DNA from: Alteribacillus sp041949975
Lineage (GTDB): Bacteria; Bacillota; Bacilli; Bacillales; Marinococcaceae
DNA: 37,194 nucleotides
Assembly: GCF_041949975.1 (NCBI RefSeq)
Contig: NZ_JBHFQG010000035.1
Coordinates: 1-37,194 of the forward strand
Direction of reading: 5' to 3'
Positions 15,399-23,917 of the stretch are shown here, one piece after another. The translations under genes were made by a program, and so were the position numbers. The number at the start of each line of letters is the position of its first letter. Position 1 is the stretch's first letter. The notes below the pieces were generated by a model. It ran no database searches, was not told the origin of the DNA, and was given only the letters and a program-made list of their open reading frames with translations.

Positions 15399-16412
15399 TT
15401 ATTTTTTTCCTCGTATATAATCAGCATCAAACAAAAACAACCGCATTAATAGTATTAGAGACGGGATCAGCAAAAGAAGTCCGGCGAGAAAAGCCAGAAT
15501 CAATGCGACAGCCATTGTTTTATTTACAAAGCCGTCATAGATGGTGAGATGAGGGTATAACAAGTATGGAAGGTGCGATGCTCCATAGCCGAACCACGCG
15601 CTGAAAAACTGCAGCATGACAAGGATGAAAGCAGCACCATAGTATCGTTTTTTATAAATCAAAAACACAGCTCCAAGAAAAAACAAAAGCGATAAAATAA
15701 ACATCCAGCTAATATCCAGCATGCTGTTAAAATGGTCAGGGTTATGACGGCTGATTGCAAAGAAAATCAGCACACTTGCAAGTATTGTTGGAACCGACCA
15801 AAACAGAGTGTATCTCCAAAACAGCCAATAGGATGCAACATCGCCTGCTTTATAAGCATAGTAAGTTAAGAAAGATGCAGATATAAACAGCACACTAACA
15901 ATTGCTAAAAAGACCACACTCCAGGAATAGGTGCTTGTTAAGAGTTCCCCCAGCATCAAAGTGATCTTACCATCTGATATATCGAGATAGCTTCCTTCTG
16001 AAATTGTCAGCACGATTGTAAAAGACGCCGGAATTAACAGCCCGCTCATTCCATAAAGAAAAGAGTAAATCTTGCTGTCTTTTGAACCATAGGTATTGAA
16101 AGCATAATAAGATCCGCGGATTGCAATAAGAACGATCGATATGCTTCCAGGAACCAGCAAGGCAGTACCATAGTAATAAGCAGTATCAGGGAAGAAACCA
16201 ATGATCCCGACAAAAAAGAATACTAAAAAGACATTAGTAACTTCCCATACTGGTGAAAGGTAGCGTTGAATTAATTTGTTCACCTGATAATTTTTATGGA
16301 AAACTTTGTTGAAAAAATGAAAAAAGCCAGCTCCGAAATCAACTGATGCGACAATTAAATAACCGTATAAGAAAAACCATAACACACTAATTCCGATAAT
16401 TTCATAGCTCAT
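15399..16412 (-). CDS. cydB: Cytochrome bd ubiquinol/menaquinol oxidase subunit II
   Basis: This 337-aa integral membrane protein has about eight to nine spans. It starts 'MSYEIIGISVLWFFLYGYLI', with 'VDFGAGFFHFF' close behind as in CydB. CydB carries no haem itself but forms the pseudo-symmetric partner of CydA in the bd oxidase, which reduces O2 to water with menaquinol. Its ATG overlaps the cydA stop (ATGA), so the subunits are translationally coupled. Length and sequence are those of the Bacillus/Geobacillus (YthB/CbdB) branch rather than the longer E. coli type. Confidence 0.93.
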   Translation of the reverse strand: MSYEIIGISVLWFFLYGYLIVASVDFGAGFFHFFNKVFHKNYQVNKLIQRYLSPVWEVTNVFLVFFFVGIIGFFPDTAYYYGTALLVPGSISIVLIAIRGSYYAFNTYGSKDSKIYSFLYGMSGLLIPASFTIVLTISEGSYLDISDGKITLMLGELLTSTYSWSVVFLAIVSVLFISASFLTYYAYKAGDVASYWLFWRYTLFWSVPTILASVLIFFAISRHNPDHFNSMLDISWMFILSLLFFLGAVFLIYKKRYYGAAFILVMLQFFSAWFGYGASHLPYLLYPHLTIYDGFVNKTMAVALILAFLAGLLLLIPSLILLMRLFLFDADYIRGKK

Positions 16413-17761
16413 GTCTGCTCACCCCGCTCTTCTATTCCTCTTTGCTCAAGTTCATGCGCAACCGGGTTATTGTTAAACATTTTCTTCAGAACAATGGAGC
16501 AGGACAAACCGAGCACGGTATATAGTCCAATAAACAGGTAAAGCGTAGCATCTACATGATCTGAAGTTGTGGCACCTTCAGGAGTGCGCATAATGCCGTA
16601 TAAAATCCAGGGCTGGCGTCCGATTTCCGCAAAAACCCATCCAAGTTCAATCCCCAACATGGAAAGGGGCCCTCCAGCAATAATTCCCCACAGCAGAACC
16701 TTACTATGCATAAGATGCTGTTTTTTCCAGCTAAGAAGCAGATAGACTAGAGAGATAAAAGCAAGATACATTCCTATGAAAACCATCCCATCGAAAAAAT
16801 AATGAACGATCAGCGGCGGAGTATCTTCTTCTGGAAATTGATCCAGCCCTGTCACTTCTGCTCCAGGAGTACCATGAGCAAGTACACTTAAAGAATATGG
16901 AATTTCCATAGCATATTTAATTTCTCCATCGTCTTCCAGGTAACCTCCAAGTACAAGGGGAGCTTCTTCTTCCGTTTCAAAATGCCATTCAGCTGCCGCT
17001 AACTTTTCCGGCTGGTATTCGGCCAGGTATTTTCCGGAAAGGTCGCCAATAATGACGGTAGCAATAGAAAATACAAAGGCGGACATCATTGTTAAATGAA
17101 GAGCCTTTTTATGATAAACATGTCTATCGCCTTTTAATATCTTAAAGGCCCCTATCATTCCAAGAACAAAAGCAGAGGTTAAATAACAGGTGATTATCAC
17201 GTGAGCAGTTTTTGTCGGAGTAGCCGGATTAAACATGGCTGCAATCGGATCAATCTCTGTTATTACTCCATTCACCAGTTCGAAGCCTTGAGGTGCGTTC
17301 ATAAAGGAATTAACCGTTGTTATGAAAAAAGCAGAAAAAGAGGCTCCGATTACTACAGGGATAATCAAAAAAAAGTGTTTTATTCTGCTCTTAAACCGAT
17401 TCCAAGTATATAAATAGATTCCTAAAAAAATAGCTTCAAAGAAAAACGCAAACACTTCCATGAATAAAGGCAGCGAAATGGTCTGTCCAGCAAGCTGCAT
17501 AAAATTAGGCCATAATAAATTTAACTGCAGACCAATGGCTGTACCCGTAACTACTCCTACTGCTACAGTAACGACAAATCCTCTAGCCCATCGGCGGGCA
17601 AGAAGACGGTAATGCGGATCATTTTTGCGAATTCCCATCCATTCTGCGAGTGCAATCATTAATGGTATCCCGACACCTATAGTGGCAAATATAATGTGAA
17701 AAGCGAGTGTCAGTCCTGTTAATATTCTGCTGTAAACCGCGGGATCATATTCTATAAACAT
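16409..17761 (-). CDS. cydA: Cytochrome bd oxidase subunit I
   Basis: This 450-aa protein carries the haem groups. His22 in 'GLTLAFHIIFATIGVG' corresponds to the haem b595/d ligand. The menaquinol-binding Q loop is short ('GEIKYAMEIPYSLSVLAHG') and keeps the Lys and Glu needed for quinol oxidation. 'GRQPWILYGIMRT' is the conserved signature near the C-terminus. The short Q loop and ~450-aa length place it with the YthA/CbdA group of Gram-positives. It starts the operon cydA-cydB-cydS, which supports respiration at low oxygen. An operator with Rex/Fnr symmetry lies about 80-90 nt upstream. Confidence 0.95.
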   Translation of the reverse strand: MFIEYDPAVYSRILTGLTLAFHIIFATIGVGIPLMIALAEWMGIRKNDPHYRLLARRWARGFVVTVAVGVVTGTAIGLQLNLLWPNFMQLAGQTISLPLFMEVFAFFFEAIFLGIYLYTWNRFKSRIKHFFLIIPVVIGASFSAFFITTVNSFMNAPQGFELVNGVITEIDPIAAMFNPATPTKTAHVIITCYLTSAFVLGMIGAFKILKGDRHVYHKKALHLTMMSAFVFSIATVIIGDLSGKYLAEYQPEKLAAAEWHFETEEEAPLVLGGYLEDDGEIKYAMEIPYSLSVLAHGTPGAEVTGLDQFPEEDTPPLIVHYFFDGMVFIGMYLAFISLVYLLLSWKKQHLMHSKVLLWGIIAGGPLSMLGIELGWVFAEIGRQPWILYGIMRTPEGATTSDHVDATLYLFIGLYTVLGLSCSIVLKKMFNNNPVAHELEQRGIEERGEQT

Positions 17762-17835
17762 TAGGCATTCTCCCTTCTCGAATGCAATATAAATATACTA
17801 CCCTTGTTTGCTTTGAGATAAAATAAGAGTTCATA

Positions 17836-17853
17836 TGTGAAATATATCACAAA
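17836..17853. promoter_or_regulatory. Redox operator (Rex- or Fnr-type) upstream of cydA
   Basis: The perfect palindrome TGTGA-AATATA-TCACA (17837-17852) is extended by A on both sides. It fits both the Rex consensus (TTGTGAAATAATTCACAA) and the Fnr/Crp consensus (TGTGA-N6-TCACA). It lies about 75-92 nt upstream of the cydA ATG, where a repressor or activator of low-oxygen genes is expected. Sequence alone does not decide between the two. Confidence 0.7.
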
Positions 17854-18044
17854 CTTAAAGCTGCGAAAATAAAAAAGCTTGAGTATTCAGTGAGTGTTTA
17901 GGACTCAGAGAAACAGGACAAAAGAGACAATTCTCGTTTTCTTTCTGATATGATAAGATATAGTGGTATTATTGTGTACAAATAAGATTCATTTTCATTT
18001 AATATACATAGGGTATTGAAGTTTTATTAAAAGAATAGGAGCGT

Positions 18045-18827
18045 ATGGTTGTGAACATAGATATAGATGGGGTGAAAGTAAATTACCATGTTTCCGGTGA
18101 GGGAGCAGACGTTGTCCTTCTGCATGGATGGGGCGCTAATATTCAAGCTTTTGCTCCTGTTCATCAATCACTGGAAAAACATTTTAAAGTATGGTCAATT
18201 GAATTTCCGGGATTTGGTGAAAGTGAAGAACCACCTGAACCATGGACCGTTGGAGATTATACGGATATGCTCGGTAAATTTCTCAGTAAATTAGAAATTG
18301 ACCGGCCCATTCTTGTTGGGCACTCATTTGGGGGAAGAGTTTCAATTAAATATGCCTCTTCGCACCCGGTTCGCAAAGTGGTTTTAGTAGACAGTGCCGG
18401 AATTAAGCCGAAACGAAAGCTGAAATATTACGTAAAGGTATATACCTATAAAGCGTTTAAAAAGCTTTTAAAACTTCCAGTTATTAAACGGTACGAAGAA
18501 GGGATTTTAAAAAAAGTTAAAGGGAAATTAGGATCAGCAGATTATAAAAATGTATCGGGCACGATGCAGCAGACGATGGTGAAAGTAGTTAATGAAGATT
18601 TACGCCATCACCTTCCTCATATAAAAGCACCAACACTGCTTGTATGGGGAGAAAATGATGAAGCGACCCCAGTAGAGGATGGTCGATTAATGGAGGAAAT
18701 GATTCCTGATTCGGGTCTTGTAGTGCTCGAAAAAGCCGGCCACTATGCTTATTTGGATAAACTGAACCAATTTCTGATTGTGCTCGATTCTTTCCTTCAA
18801 AAGGATAAGGAGGGGCTAAACCGATGA
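18045..18827 (+). CDS. Alpha/beta-hydrolase
   Basis: This 260-aa protein has the canonical fold signatures. The oxyanion-hole motif is 'LLHGWGAN', the nucleophile elbow 'GHSFGG' has Ser near 95, the acid is in 'LLVWGENDEATPV' and the His in 'EKAGHYAYLD'. It has no signal peptide, so it should be cytoplasmic. Its 3' end overlaps the next gene by 4 nt (ATGA), tying it to a membrane Mur ligase and a Ddl paralogue. An esterase, peptidase or thioesterase role on a cell-wall precursor or peptide is possible, but this is inference from context. The ATG is preceded by 'aggag' with normal spacing. Confidence 0.88.
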   Translation: MVVNIDIDGVKVNYHVSGEGADVVLLHGWGANIQAFAPVHQSLEKHFKVWSIEFPGFGESEEPPEPWTVGDYTDMLGKFLSKLEIDRPILVGHSFGGRVSIKYASSHPVRKVVLVDSAGIKPKRKLKYYVKVYTYKAFKKLLKLPVIKRYEEGILKKVKGKLGSADYKNVSGTMQQTMVKVVNEDLRHHLPHIKAPTLLVWGENDEATPVEDGRLMEEMIPDSGLVVLEKAGHYAYLDKLNQFLIVLDSFLQKDKEGLNR

Positions 18828-20410
18828 ATAGTGTATTAATAATTTTGTTTTTAGCAGCGTGGGGTTATTATACAGCCAGACTCATTAAGAAAAGTGCACA
18901 TATGCTGCAATTAAACTCTTATCGTAATGAACGTTTTTGGCGCTGGATAATATCCAACATAAGCCGGGTGTTCTCGGTGCGGGATTATCTCCCTGTACTA
19001 GCACTCGTTCCATTTCTCTTCGGCAGTGAATTTTGGGCGCTGCTGACAGGGACAATTATTTTCGGAGTAATTACGTATACGATGAAAGAAGAGCAGGAAA
19101 AAAAGAAGCTTGTTATTACAGCAAGAGTAAAACGATTATTCGTTACGATTGCCATACTTTATGTTATAACAGCGGGCATTGGTTTGCTGCTTGGTACAGG
19201 AGAAGAAAGTTCTTTAATCTGGTTTATGATATTTGCCATTGGCGCTTCCATTGTGGCTTATTTTTACACTATGGCTGCAAATATTATTAATTGGCCGATT
19301 GAAAATCAAATTAATCAATATTATTTTCACGATGCAGAAAAAATTATAAAATCCATGCCTAACCTTGAAGTAATTGGGATAACAGGGAGTTATGGAAAAA
19401 CAAGTACGAAACATATTGTAGAGACCGTCTTATCGTCTCAATTTAACGTTTTAAAAACCCCGGAGAGTTATAACACGAAAATGGGAGTTACCAGGACCGT
19501 TCGTTCTATGCTAAAGCCCTACCATGATATTTTCATAGCAGAAATGGGAGCAAAGCAAGAGAATGATATACAAGAAATATGTGAATTAGTTCATCAAAAA
19601 TACGGAATTCTTACTGCTATTGGAGAACAGCACTTAGAAACGTTTAAAACGTTAGAAAACATTAAAAAGACGAAATTCGAATTGATAGAAACCCTTCCTC
19701 ATGAAGGAACAGCTTTCCTAAATAAAGATGATCAAAACATTATGTCCTACCAGCAGCGGAATAAATGCCGCACGATTTATTATGGGGTAGAAGCAGATGA
19801 TCTTCATTATCGTGCCGCAGAGATTAGTTACACCTCCAAAGGCTCGGAATTTATGGTGTACAAATATGATGGATCAGCTGTACAGATTCAAACTAAGCTG
19901 CTCGGTCAGCACAATATCTATAACATTCTTGCTGCGATAGCTATAGGATCAGAAAAAGGAATTTCTCTTGAAAAAATTGCAAGAGCAGTTAAGAAAGTTC
20001 AGCCAGTTGAACACCGGCTAGAACTAAAAAAACCTTCTGGTAACATAACAATTATTGATGACAGCTTTAATTCCAACCCTGTTGGTTCAAAAATGGCGCT
20101 TGAAGTATTGGGGCAAATGCCTGAATACAAAGTGTTAGTTACACCTGGAATGATAGAACTTGGGGAAAAAGAATATGAATTAAATAAAGCTTTCGCTGAA
20201 CACGCTGCAGAGGTGTGCGACTTTGTGATATTAGTCGGAAAAAAACAAACCCGCCCTCTTCAGGATGGGCTTGCCGCAAAAGGATATCCTGAAAACCAGT
20301 ATTATGTGGCATCAAACCTTCAAGATGCATTGGATAAAATGAATCAGGTAGCCGTGCAAAAATCCGTGGTGCTGTTGGAAAATGATTTACCTGATACTTT
20401 TAATGAGTGA
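18824..20410 (+). CDS. Membrane-anchored Mur ligase (MurF-like)
   Basis: This 528-aa protein has two parts. The first ~165 residues form about four hydrophobic segments, an addition ordinary MurF lacks. A Mur-ligase module follows: ATP loop 'GITGSYGKTSTKH' near 185, 'AEMGAKQENDIQEIC', the central 'IGEQHLETF', and the C-terminal 'PVEHRLEL' then 'IIDDSFNSNPVGSK'. Enzymes of this fold join a UDP-MurNAc-peptide or similar acid to an amino acid or dipeptide using ATP. The normal MurF substrate-binding N-domain is not apparent, so it is probably not the housekeeping MurF. Overlapping genes on both sides (hydrolase, Ddl) suggest one pathway. The product is unknown. Confidence 0.85.
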   Translation: MNSVLIILFLAAWGYYTARLIKKSAHMLQLNSYRNERFWRWIISNISRVFSVRDYLPVLALVPFLFGSEFWALLTGTIIFGVITYTMKEEQEKKKLVITARVKRLFVTIAILYVITAGIGLLLGTGEESSLIWFMIFAIGASIVAYFYTMAANIINWPIENQINQYYFHDAEKIIKSMPNLEVIGITGSYGKTSTKHIVETVLSSQFNVLKTPESYNTKMGVTRTVRSMLKPYHDIFIAEMGAKQENDIQEICELVHQKYGILTAIGEQHLETFKTLENIKKTKFELIETLPHEGTAFLNKDDQNIMSYQQRNKCRTIYYGVEADDLHYRAAEISYTSKGSEFMVYKYDGSAVQIQTKLLGQHNIYNILAAIAIGSEKGISLEKIARAVKKVQPVEHRLELKKPSGNITIIDDSFNSNPVGSKMALEVLGQMPEYKVLVTPGMIELGEKEYELNKAFAEHAAEVCDFVILVGKKQTRPLQDGLAAKGYPENQYYVASNLQDALDKMNQVAVQKSVVLLENDLPDTFNE

Positions 20411-20430
20411 GGAAGAGAGGGAAAATTGTA

Positions 20431-21633
20431 ATGAAAACCAGAGTAGGTGTATTTTTTGGTGGGGTTTCAGTAGAACATGAGGTATCCGTTATCTCTGCCC
20501 TCCAAGCAATGAAAGCAATGGATGACAGCCAATATGAAGCAGTCCCTGTTTACATCAGCAAGGACCGCAATTGGTATACAGGAGAAGAACTTCTTGACAT
20601 TGAAGTATATAAAGATTTAAAACAGCTTTTAGAAAACGCTCAGAAAGTGTCGGTAGCTAAATCAGATAACGGAAATGTGGTATTACAAAAAGATCCGGTT
20701 CCGAAGTTTGGGAAACGAACAGTGGCTGAGATTGACGTAGCTTTTCCTATTGTTCACGGTACGTTTGGAGAGGATGGGGTTCTGCAGGGTCTTTTTGAGT
20801 TATATGACCTTCCTTACGTTGGCTGTGACGTAATGTCTTCTGCTGTTGGTATGGATAAAGTAATGATGAAGCAAATGCTTAGAGATTCCAACCTTCCTAT
20901 TTTGGATTATGTTTGGTTTTACAGCAGTCACTGGACCGATGATAGTGAAGAGATTATTAATATGATTGAAGAACGTCTTGGTTTCCCCGTTATAGTGAAG
21001 CCGGCTAACCTGGGCTCAAGCGTTGGAATTAGTAAAGCAGAAAATCGTGAGGAGCTTGAGGAAGCTGTAGAAGAAGCGATGTCTTTTGCTTCGAAAATCT
21101 TAGTGGAATATATGGTGCAGGATATGAAGGAAGTAAACTGCTCGGTTCTTGGCGATTATGAAGAAGTAGAAGCTTCCGTTATTGAAGAAGTCCTGAAAAC
21201 AGAAGAGATATTAAGCTACCAGGATAAGTATCAAGGGGGAGGAAAAAGCGGTGATGCAGCAAAAGGAATGGAAAGCACAGATCGTGTTATTCCTGCGCCT
21301 TTAGACGACGCTCGTACAATAGAAGTTCAGGAACTCGCAAAGGACACTTTTCAAATCCTTGGCTGCAGCGGGGTATCCCGTATAGACTTCTTAATTGACC
21401 AAGCTAAAGATAAGGTTTACGTAAACGAAATCAATACTATTCCCGGGTCTTTATCCTTTTACCTATGGGATCCAGCAGGGAAGAATTATACCCAATTAAC
21501 TCATCAGCTTATTCAGCTGGCTTTAAAACGAAAACGAGAAAGAGACAAATTGACATTTTCTATTGACTCTAACCTTTTCTCCCTCCAAAGTGCAGAGGGT
21601 GTAAAAAGCGGTTCAAAGTCTAATAATTTATAG
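20431..21633 (+). CDS. D-alanine--D-alanine ligase paralogue
   Basis: This 400-aa ATP-grasp protein of the Ddl family has 'FFGGVSVEHEVSVISALQ' at the N-terminus, 'FPIVHGTFGEDGVLQGLFE', the ATP-binding 'VIVKPANLGSSVGISKA' and the metal-binding 'VNEINTIPGSLSFYLW'. The omega-loop Tyr typical of D-Ala specificity seems present ('SYQDKY'). It is followed by a Gly/Ala-rich insertion ('GGGKSGDAAKGMES'), and the C-terminus is ~30 residues longer than usual. A GTG frame starts earlier at 20407. I prefer ATG 20431, which starts right before the first beta-strand and follows 'gaagagaggg'. It lies in an operon with the membrane Mur ligase. It may make D-Ala-D-Ala or a related dipeptide. Confidence 0.87.
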   Translation: MKTRVGVFFGGVSVEHEVSVISALQAMKAMDDSQYEAVPVYISKDRNWYTGEELLDIEVYKDLKQLLENAQKVSVAKSDNGNVVLQKDPVPKFGKRTVAEIDVAFPIVHGTFGEDGVLQGLFELYDLPYVGCDVMSSAVGMDKVMMKQMLRDSNLPILDYVWFYSSHWTDDSEEIINMIEERLGFPVIVKPANLGSSVGISKAENREELEEAVEEAMSFASKILVEYMVQDMKEVNCSVLGDYEEVEASVIEEVLKTEEILSYQDKYQGGGKSGDAAKGMESTDRVIPAPLDDARTIEVQELAKDTFQILGCSGVSRIDFLIDQAKDKVYVNEINTIPGSLSFYLWDPAGKNYTQLTHQLIQLALKRKRERDKLTFSIDSNLFSLQSAEGVKSGSKSNNL

Positions 21634-21647
21634 CTGCTTCAGAGAAG

Positions 21648-21686
21648 TAATAACCGTCTAAAACAATGAGACGGTTATTTTATTGT
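21648..21686 (+). terminator. Terminator of the hydrolase-Mur ligase-Ddl operon
   Basis: AATAACCGTCT / AGACGGTTATT (11 bp, loop aaaacaatg) is followed by TTATTGTTTT. It begins about 15 nt after the Ddl stop codon. Confidence 0.85.
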
Positions 21687-21823
21687 TTTAAATCGTTTCT
21701 AATTATTGAAGGTCATTTTAAAATAATTAATCTATAAAATCTTAAAAAATCCTTGCAACTAATCACCGCTATAAGATATAATATCATATGTCAGCAAGAG
21801 AGGTTACTCTTTGCTGCATATGT

Positions 21824-21898
21824 GGCCCGTTGGTCAAGTGGTTAAGACACCGCCCTTTCACGGCGGTAACAGGGGTTCGAATCCCCTACGGGTCACCA
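21824..21898 (+). tRNA. tRNA-Glu (anticodon TTC), CCA encoded
   Basis: The anticodon arm is CCGCC-CTTTCAC-GGCGG (anticodon TTC). The acceptor GGCCCGT pairs with ACGGGTC, allowing one G-T pair, and the T arm is AGGGG-TTCGAAT-CCCCT. It is the first of six tRNAs in this array. Confidence 0.95.
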
Positions 21899-21981
21899 TT
21901 AATTTTTTTATTTTACATATCGGACAACCATTGACAAACATAAGGTTGTTTGTTTAAAATAGAACGGTGCCTTTTTTAAAT

Positions 21982-22067
21982 GGAGGGGTAGCGAAGTTGG
22001 CCAAACGCGGCAGACTGTAAATCTGCTCCCTCTGGGTTCGGCGGTTCGAGTCCGTCCCCCTCCACCA
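21982..22067 (+). tRNA. tRNA-Tyr (anticodon GTA), CCA encoded
   Basis: This is an 86-nt class II tRNA with a long variable arm. The anticodon arm is GCAGA-CTGTAAA-TCTGC (anticodon GTA), and the acceptor GGAGGGG pairs with CCCCTCC, then A and CCA. Confidence 0.95.
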
Positions 22068-22177
22068 TTTATTTGTTTAAAATTTGTACTTCAGGCCAAA
22101 CTAGTGTACAATACATTTTAGCTGCTTTTTAAAGTATATAAGATGTGTATAATGAAACATAAGAAAATTTACAATAA

Positions 22178-22253
22178 GAGCCATTAGCTCAGATGGTAGA
22201 GCATCTGACTTTTAATCAGAGGGTCGGAGGTTCGAATCCTCCATGGCTCACCA
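22178..22253 (+). tRNA. tRNA-Lys (anticodon TTT), CCA encoded
   Basis: The anticodon arm is TCTGA-CTTTTAA-TCAGA (anticodon TTT). The acceptor GAGCCAT pairs with ATGGCTC and the T arm is GGAGG-TTCGAAT-CCTCC. Confidence 0.95.
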
Positions 22254-22302
22254 TTTCATTGAAAAAATGACTACATAATATATATTTTTGAATGTACAGG
22301 AC

Positions 22303-22377
22303 GCGGAAGTAGTTCAGTGGTAGAACACTACCTTGCCAAGGTAGGGGTCGCGGGTTCGAATCCCGTCTTTCGCTCCA
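22303..22377 (+). tRNA. tRNA-Gly (anticodon GCC), CCA encoded
   Basis: The anticodon arm is CTACC-TTGCCAA-GGTAG (anticodon GCC). The acceptor GCGGAAG pairs with CTTTCGC, including one G-T pair. Confidence 0.95.
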
Positions 22378-22381
22378 TTAT

Positions 22382-22455
22382 GCGGGTGTAGTTTAGTGGT
22401 AAAACCTCAGCCTTCCAAGCTGATGTCGTGGGTTCGATTCCCATCACCCGCTCCA
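22382..22455 (+). tRNA. tRNA-Gly (anticodon TCC), CCA encoded
   Basis: The anticodon arm is TCAGC-CTTCCAA-GCTGA (anticodon TCC), and the acceptor GCGGGTG pairs with CACCCGC. Only 4 nt separate it from the preceding tRNA-Gly(GCC). The two glycine isoacceptors together read all glycine codons. Confidence 0.95.
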
Positions 22456-22466
22456 TTATACATATT

Positions 22467-22542
22467 GGGGCCTTAGCTCAGATGGGAGAGCGCCTGCTTT
22501 GCACGCAGGAGGTCAGCGGTTCGATCCCGCTAGGCTCCACCA
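22467..22542 (+). tRNA. tRNA-Ala (anticodon TGC), CCA encoded
   Basis: The anticodon arm is CCTGC-TTTGCAC-GCAGG (anticodon TGC). The acceptor GGGGCCT pairs with AGGCTCC with wobble, then A and CCA. It is the last tRNA of the array. Confidence 0.95.
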
Positions 22543-22559
22543 TACATAATAATTAATAA

Positions 22560-22588
22560 AACCACAGTGAATGTACTGTGGTATTTTT
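22560..22588 (+). terminator. Terminator of the tRNA array
   Basis: ACCACAGT / ACTGTGGT (8 bp, loop gaatgt) is followed by ATTTTTATT. Confidence 0.85.
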
Positions 22589-22590
22589 AT

Positions 22591-22776
22591 TGTTTAGGAA
22601 ATTATGTTTTTACAAGTTGTGGATAACTATCTCCATATTGTTTGATCCGCGTCTAGCTTCAGCGCCCAGCCTCTTGGGCTTAAATAACCTCCATTCATGA
22701 AAGGCAAAGAGCGCCTTTCATGACTGAAGAACATTTACCTGTCGACGCTGAACAGGGCGCTTGCGCTTTTGTTCTT
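22591..22776. repeat. Dispersed structured intergenic repeat, copy 1 (186 bp)
   Basis: Starting at 'tgtttaggaaattat', this stretch is nearly identical to 33800-34038 along its first ~85 bases and last ~75 bases, with a different, shorter middle. Outer arms AGCGCCC (22671-22677) and GGGCGCT can pair. The 5' part holds TGTGGATAA (22618-22626), a perfect DnaA-box 9-mer. It begins right after a terminator T-tract and ends beside the stop codon of the next gene. Similar '...gtctagct-cagcgcc...gcgcttgcgcttttgtt' elements are, as I recall, scattered through Bacillus and Geobacillus genomes; their function is unknown. Confidence 0.8.
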
Positions 22777-22784
22777 TTAAAGTT

Positions 22785-23813
22785 TTAATTTTGTGTGTGC
22801 CGGGGATTTTCATAAAATTCTTCCACCTGCGTGTAAATAGACAGAAGCTCATATAAAAGGATGAGTTCTGGTGGAAAGTGTGTCGGGTGCTGATCGTTAT
22901 TTTGGGTGATTTCTTCATTTCCTTCCCAAAATAATTCCATTAATTGCCGGACTCGTTTTTGATGAATAAGCGGATTGTAATGAGAATCGCTTTTCATGCT
23001 TTTTGCTAAGTAACGAACAGCTTCCATAATGATCGATTTTTCTTCTGCTGTCCATGAAATCGTGTCTAATGGAGTGTTTAAGACGTTGGCTATATGATAA
23101 CGAATTAAACGCAGCCGAACTAATTGGTGCTGTGCAAGATAAAACAAATCTTTTTCACTTCCAGCTAACGGATGGAATTTTGATTCGTCTTTTTGAAACC
23201 GAATAAGCGTTTCTGTTTTATGTAATTTTTTATCTAACTGCTCAATAATTTCTTTTTGACTGCTTTCTTCTTGGTTGTTTTCTAGAACCTTTCTAAACAA
23301 TTTCTCAACAGCAGTTCCTGTATTTTGGGCCATTTTATTAATGTTTCGAATAATGTCCTGCGTATAATCCGGCGGGAAAACAAACATGTTTACGGCGGTG
23401 GAAACTAACAAACCGATTGTGGTTGTTCCTAACCTAATAAAAAAGGAAATAAAATAATTATCGTGCAGAACTTCAACCATTGCTACAGAAGTAAGGGTGG
23501 CAACTAAAAGACCAGCATGCAATTTAAGTTTCACACAAGTAGCAATTGTAAATACTGCCGCAAGTGCATAGGTTATTGGAGAATGGTCGAAAAAATAAAT
23601 GAACAGCACGGCATAAAAAGAACCAAAGACGGAAGCCGGCAGACGAATGATCCCTTTTTTAATAGAATCTGAAACAGTGGGTTCTAAAGTGACAATTGCT
23701 GTAATGACAGCAAACACAGGCGGCCAGCCTAAGATTTGGCATATCCATGCTGTTATTAAAATGGCGACTCCTGTTTTGATTACCCGGTTTCCAGCAAATT
23801 GAAATCGTTTCAT
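22785..23813 (-). CDS. Aromatic acid exporter family (ArAE/FUSC) membrane protein
   Basis: This 342-aa protein begins with six predicted spans (about residues 10-150). Characteristic stretches are 'GVAILITAWICQILGWPPVF', 'AVITAIVTLEPTVSDSIKKG', 'RLPASVFGSFYAVLF' and 'GLLVSTAVNMFVFPPDY'. A charged cytoplasmic C-terminal half follows, with coiled-coil tendency ('IIEQLDKKLHKTETLIRFQK'). This is the Bacillus YqjA/YgaE-type branch. Export of aromatic acids is known only for distant relatives, so the substrate is open. It stands alone on the minus strand, and its stop codon lies 9 nt from repeat copy 1. Confidence 0.82.
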   Translation of the reverse strand: MKRFQFAGNRVIKTGVAILITAWICQILGWPPVFAVITAIVTLEPTVSDSIKKGIIRLPASVFGSFYAVLFIYFFDHSPITYALAAVFTIATCVKLKLHAGLLVATLTSVAMVEVLHDNYFISFFIRLGTTTIGLLVSTAVNMFVFPPDYTQDIIRNINKMAQNTGTAVEKLFRKVLENNQEESSQKEIIEQLDKKLHKTETLIRFQKDESKFHPLAGSEKDLFYLAQHQLVRLRLIRYHIANVLNTPLDTISWTAEEKSIIMEAVRYLAKSMKSDSHYNPLIHQKRVRQLMELFWEGNEEITQNNDQHPTHFPPELILLYELLSIYTQVEEFYENPRHTQN

Positions 23814-23867
23814 ATCTTTTTCTCACCTTCATAAGTCTATCATACACGATTGGGCATCGTGAGAATA

Positions 23868-23903
23868 GATAAGGCCTGACTCCATAATGAAGTCAGGCCT
23901 TAC
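23868..23903. terminator. Hairpin terminator downstream of the Spo0E-like gene
   Basis: AAGGCCTGACT / AGTCAGGCCTT (11 bp, loop ccataatga). On the minus strand it lies 16 nt after the Spo0E-like stop codon. The T-tract is poor on both strands, so termination efficiency is uncertain. Confidence 0.6.
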
Positions 23904-23917
23904 ATACGTCAAATCTG

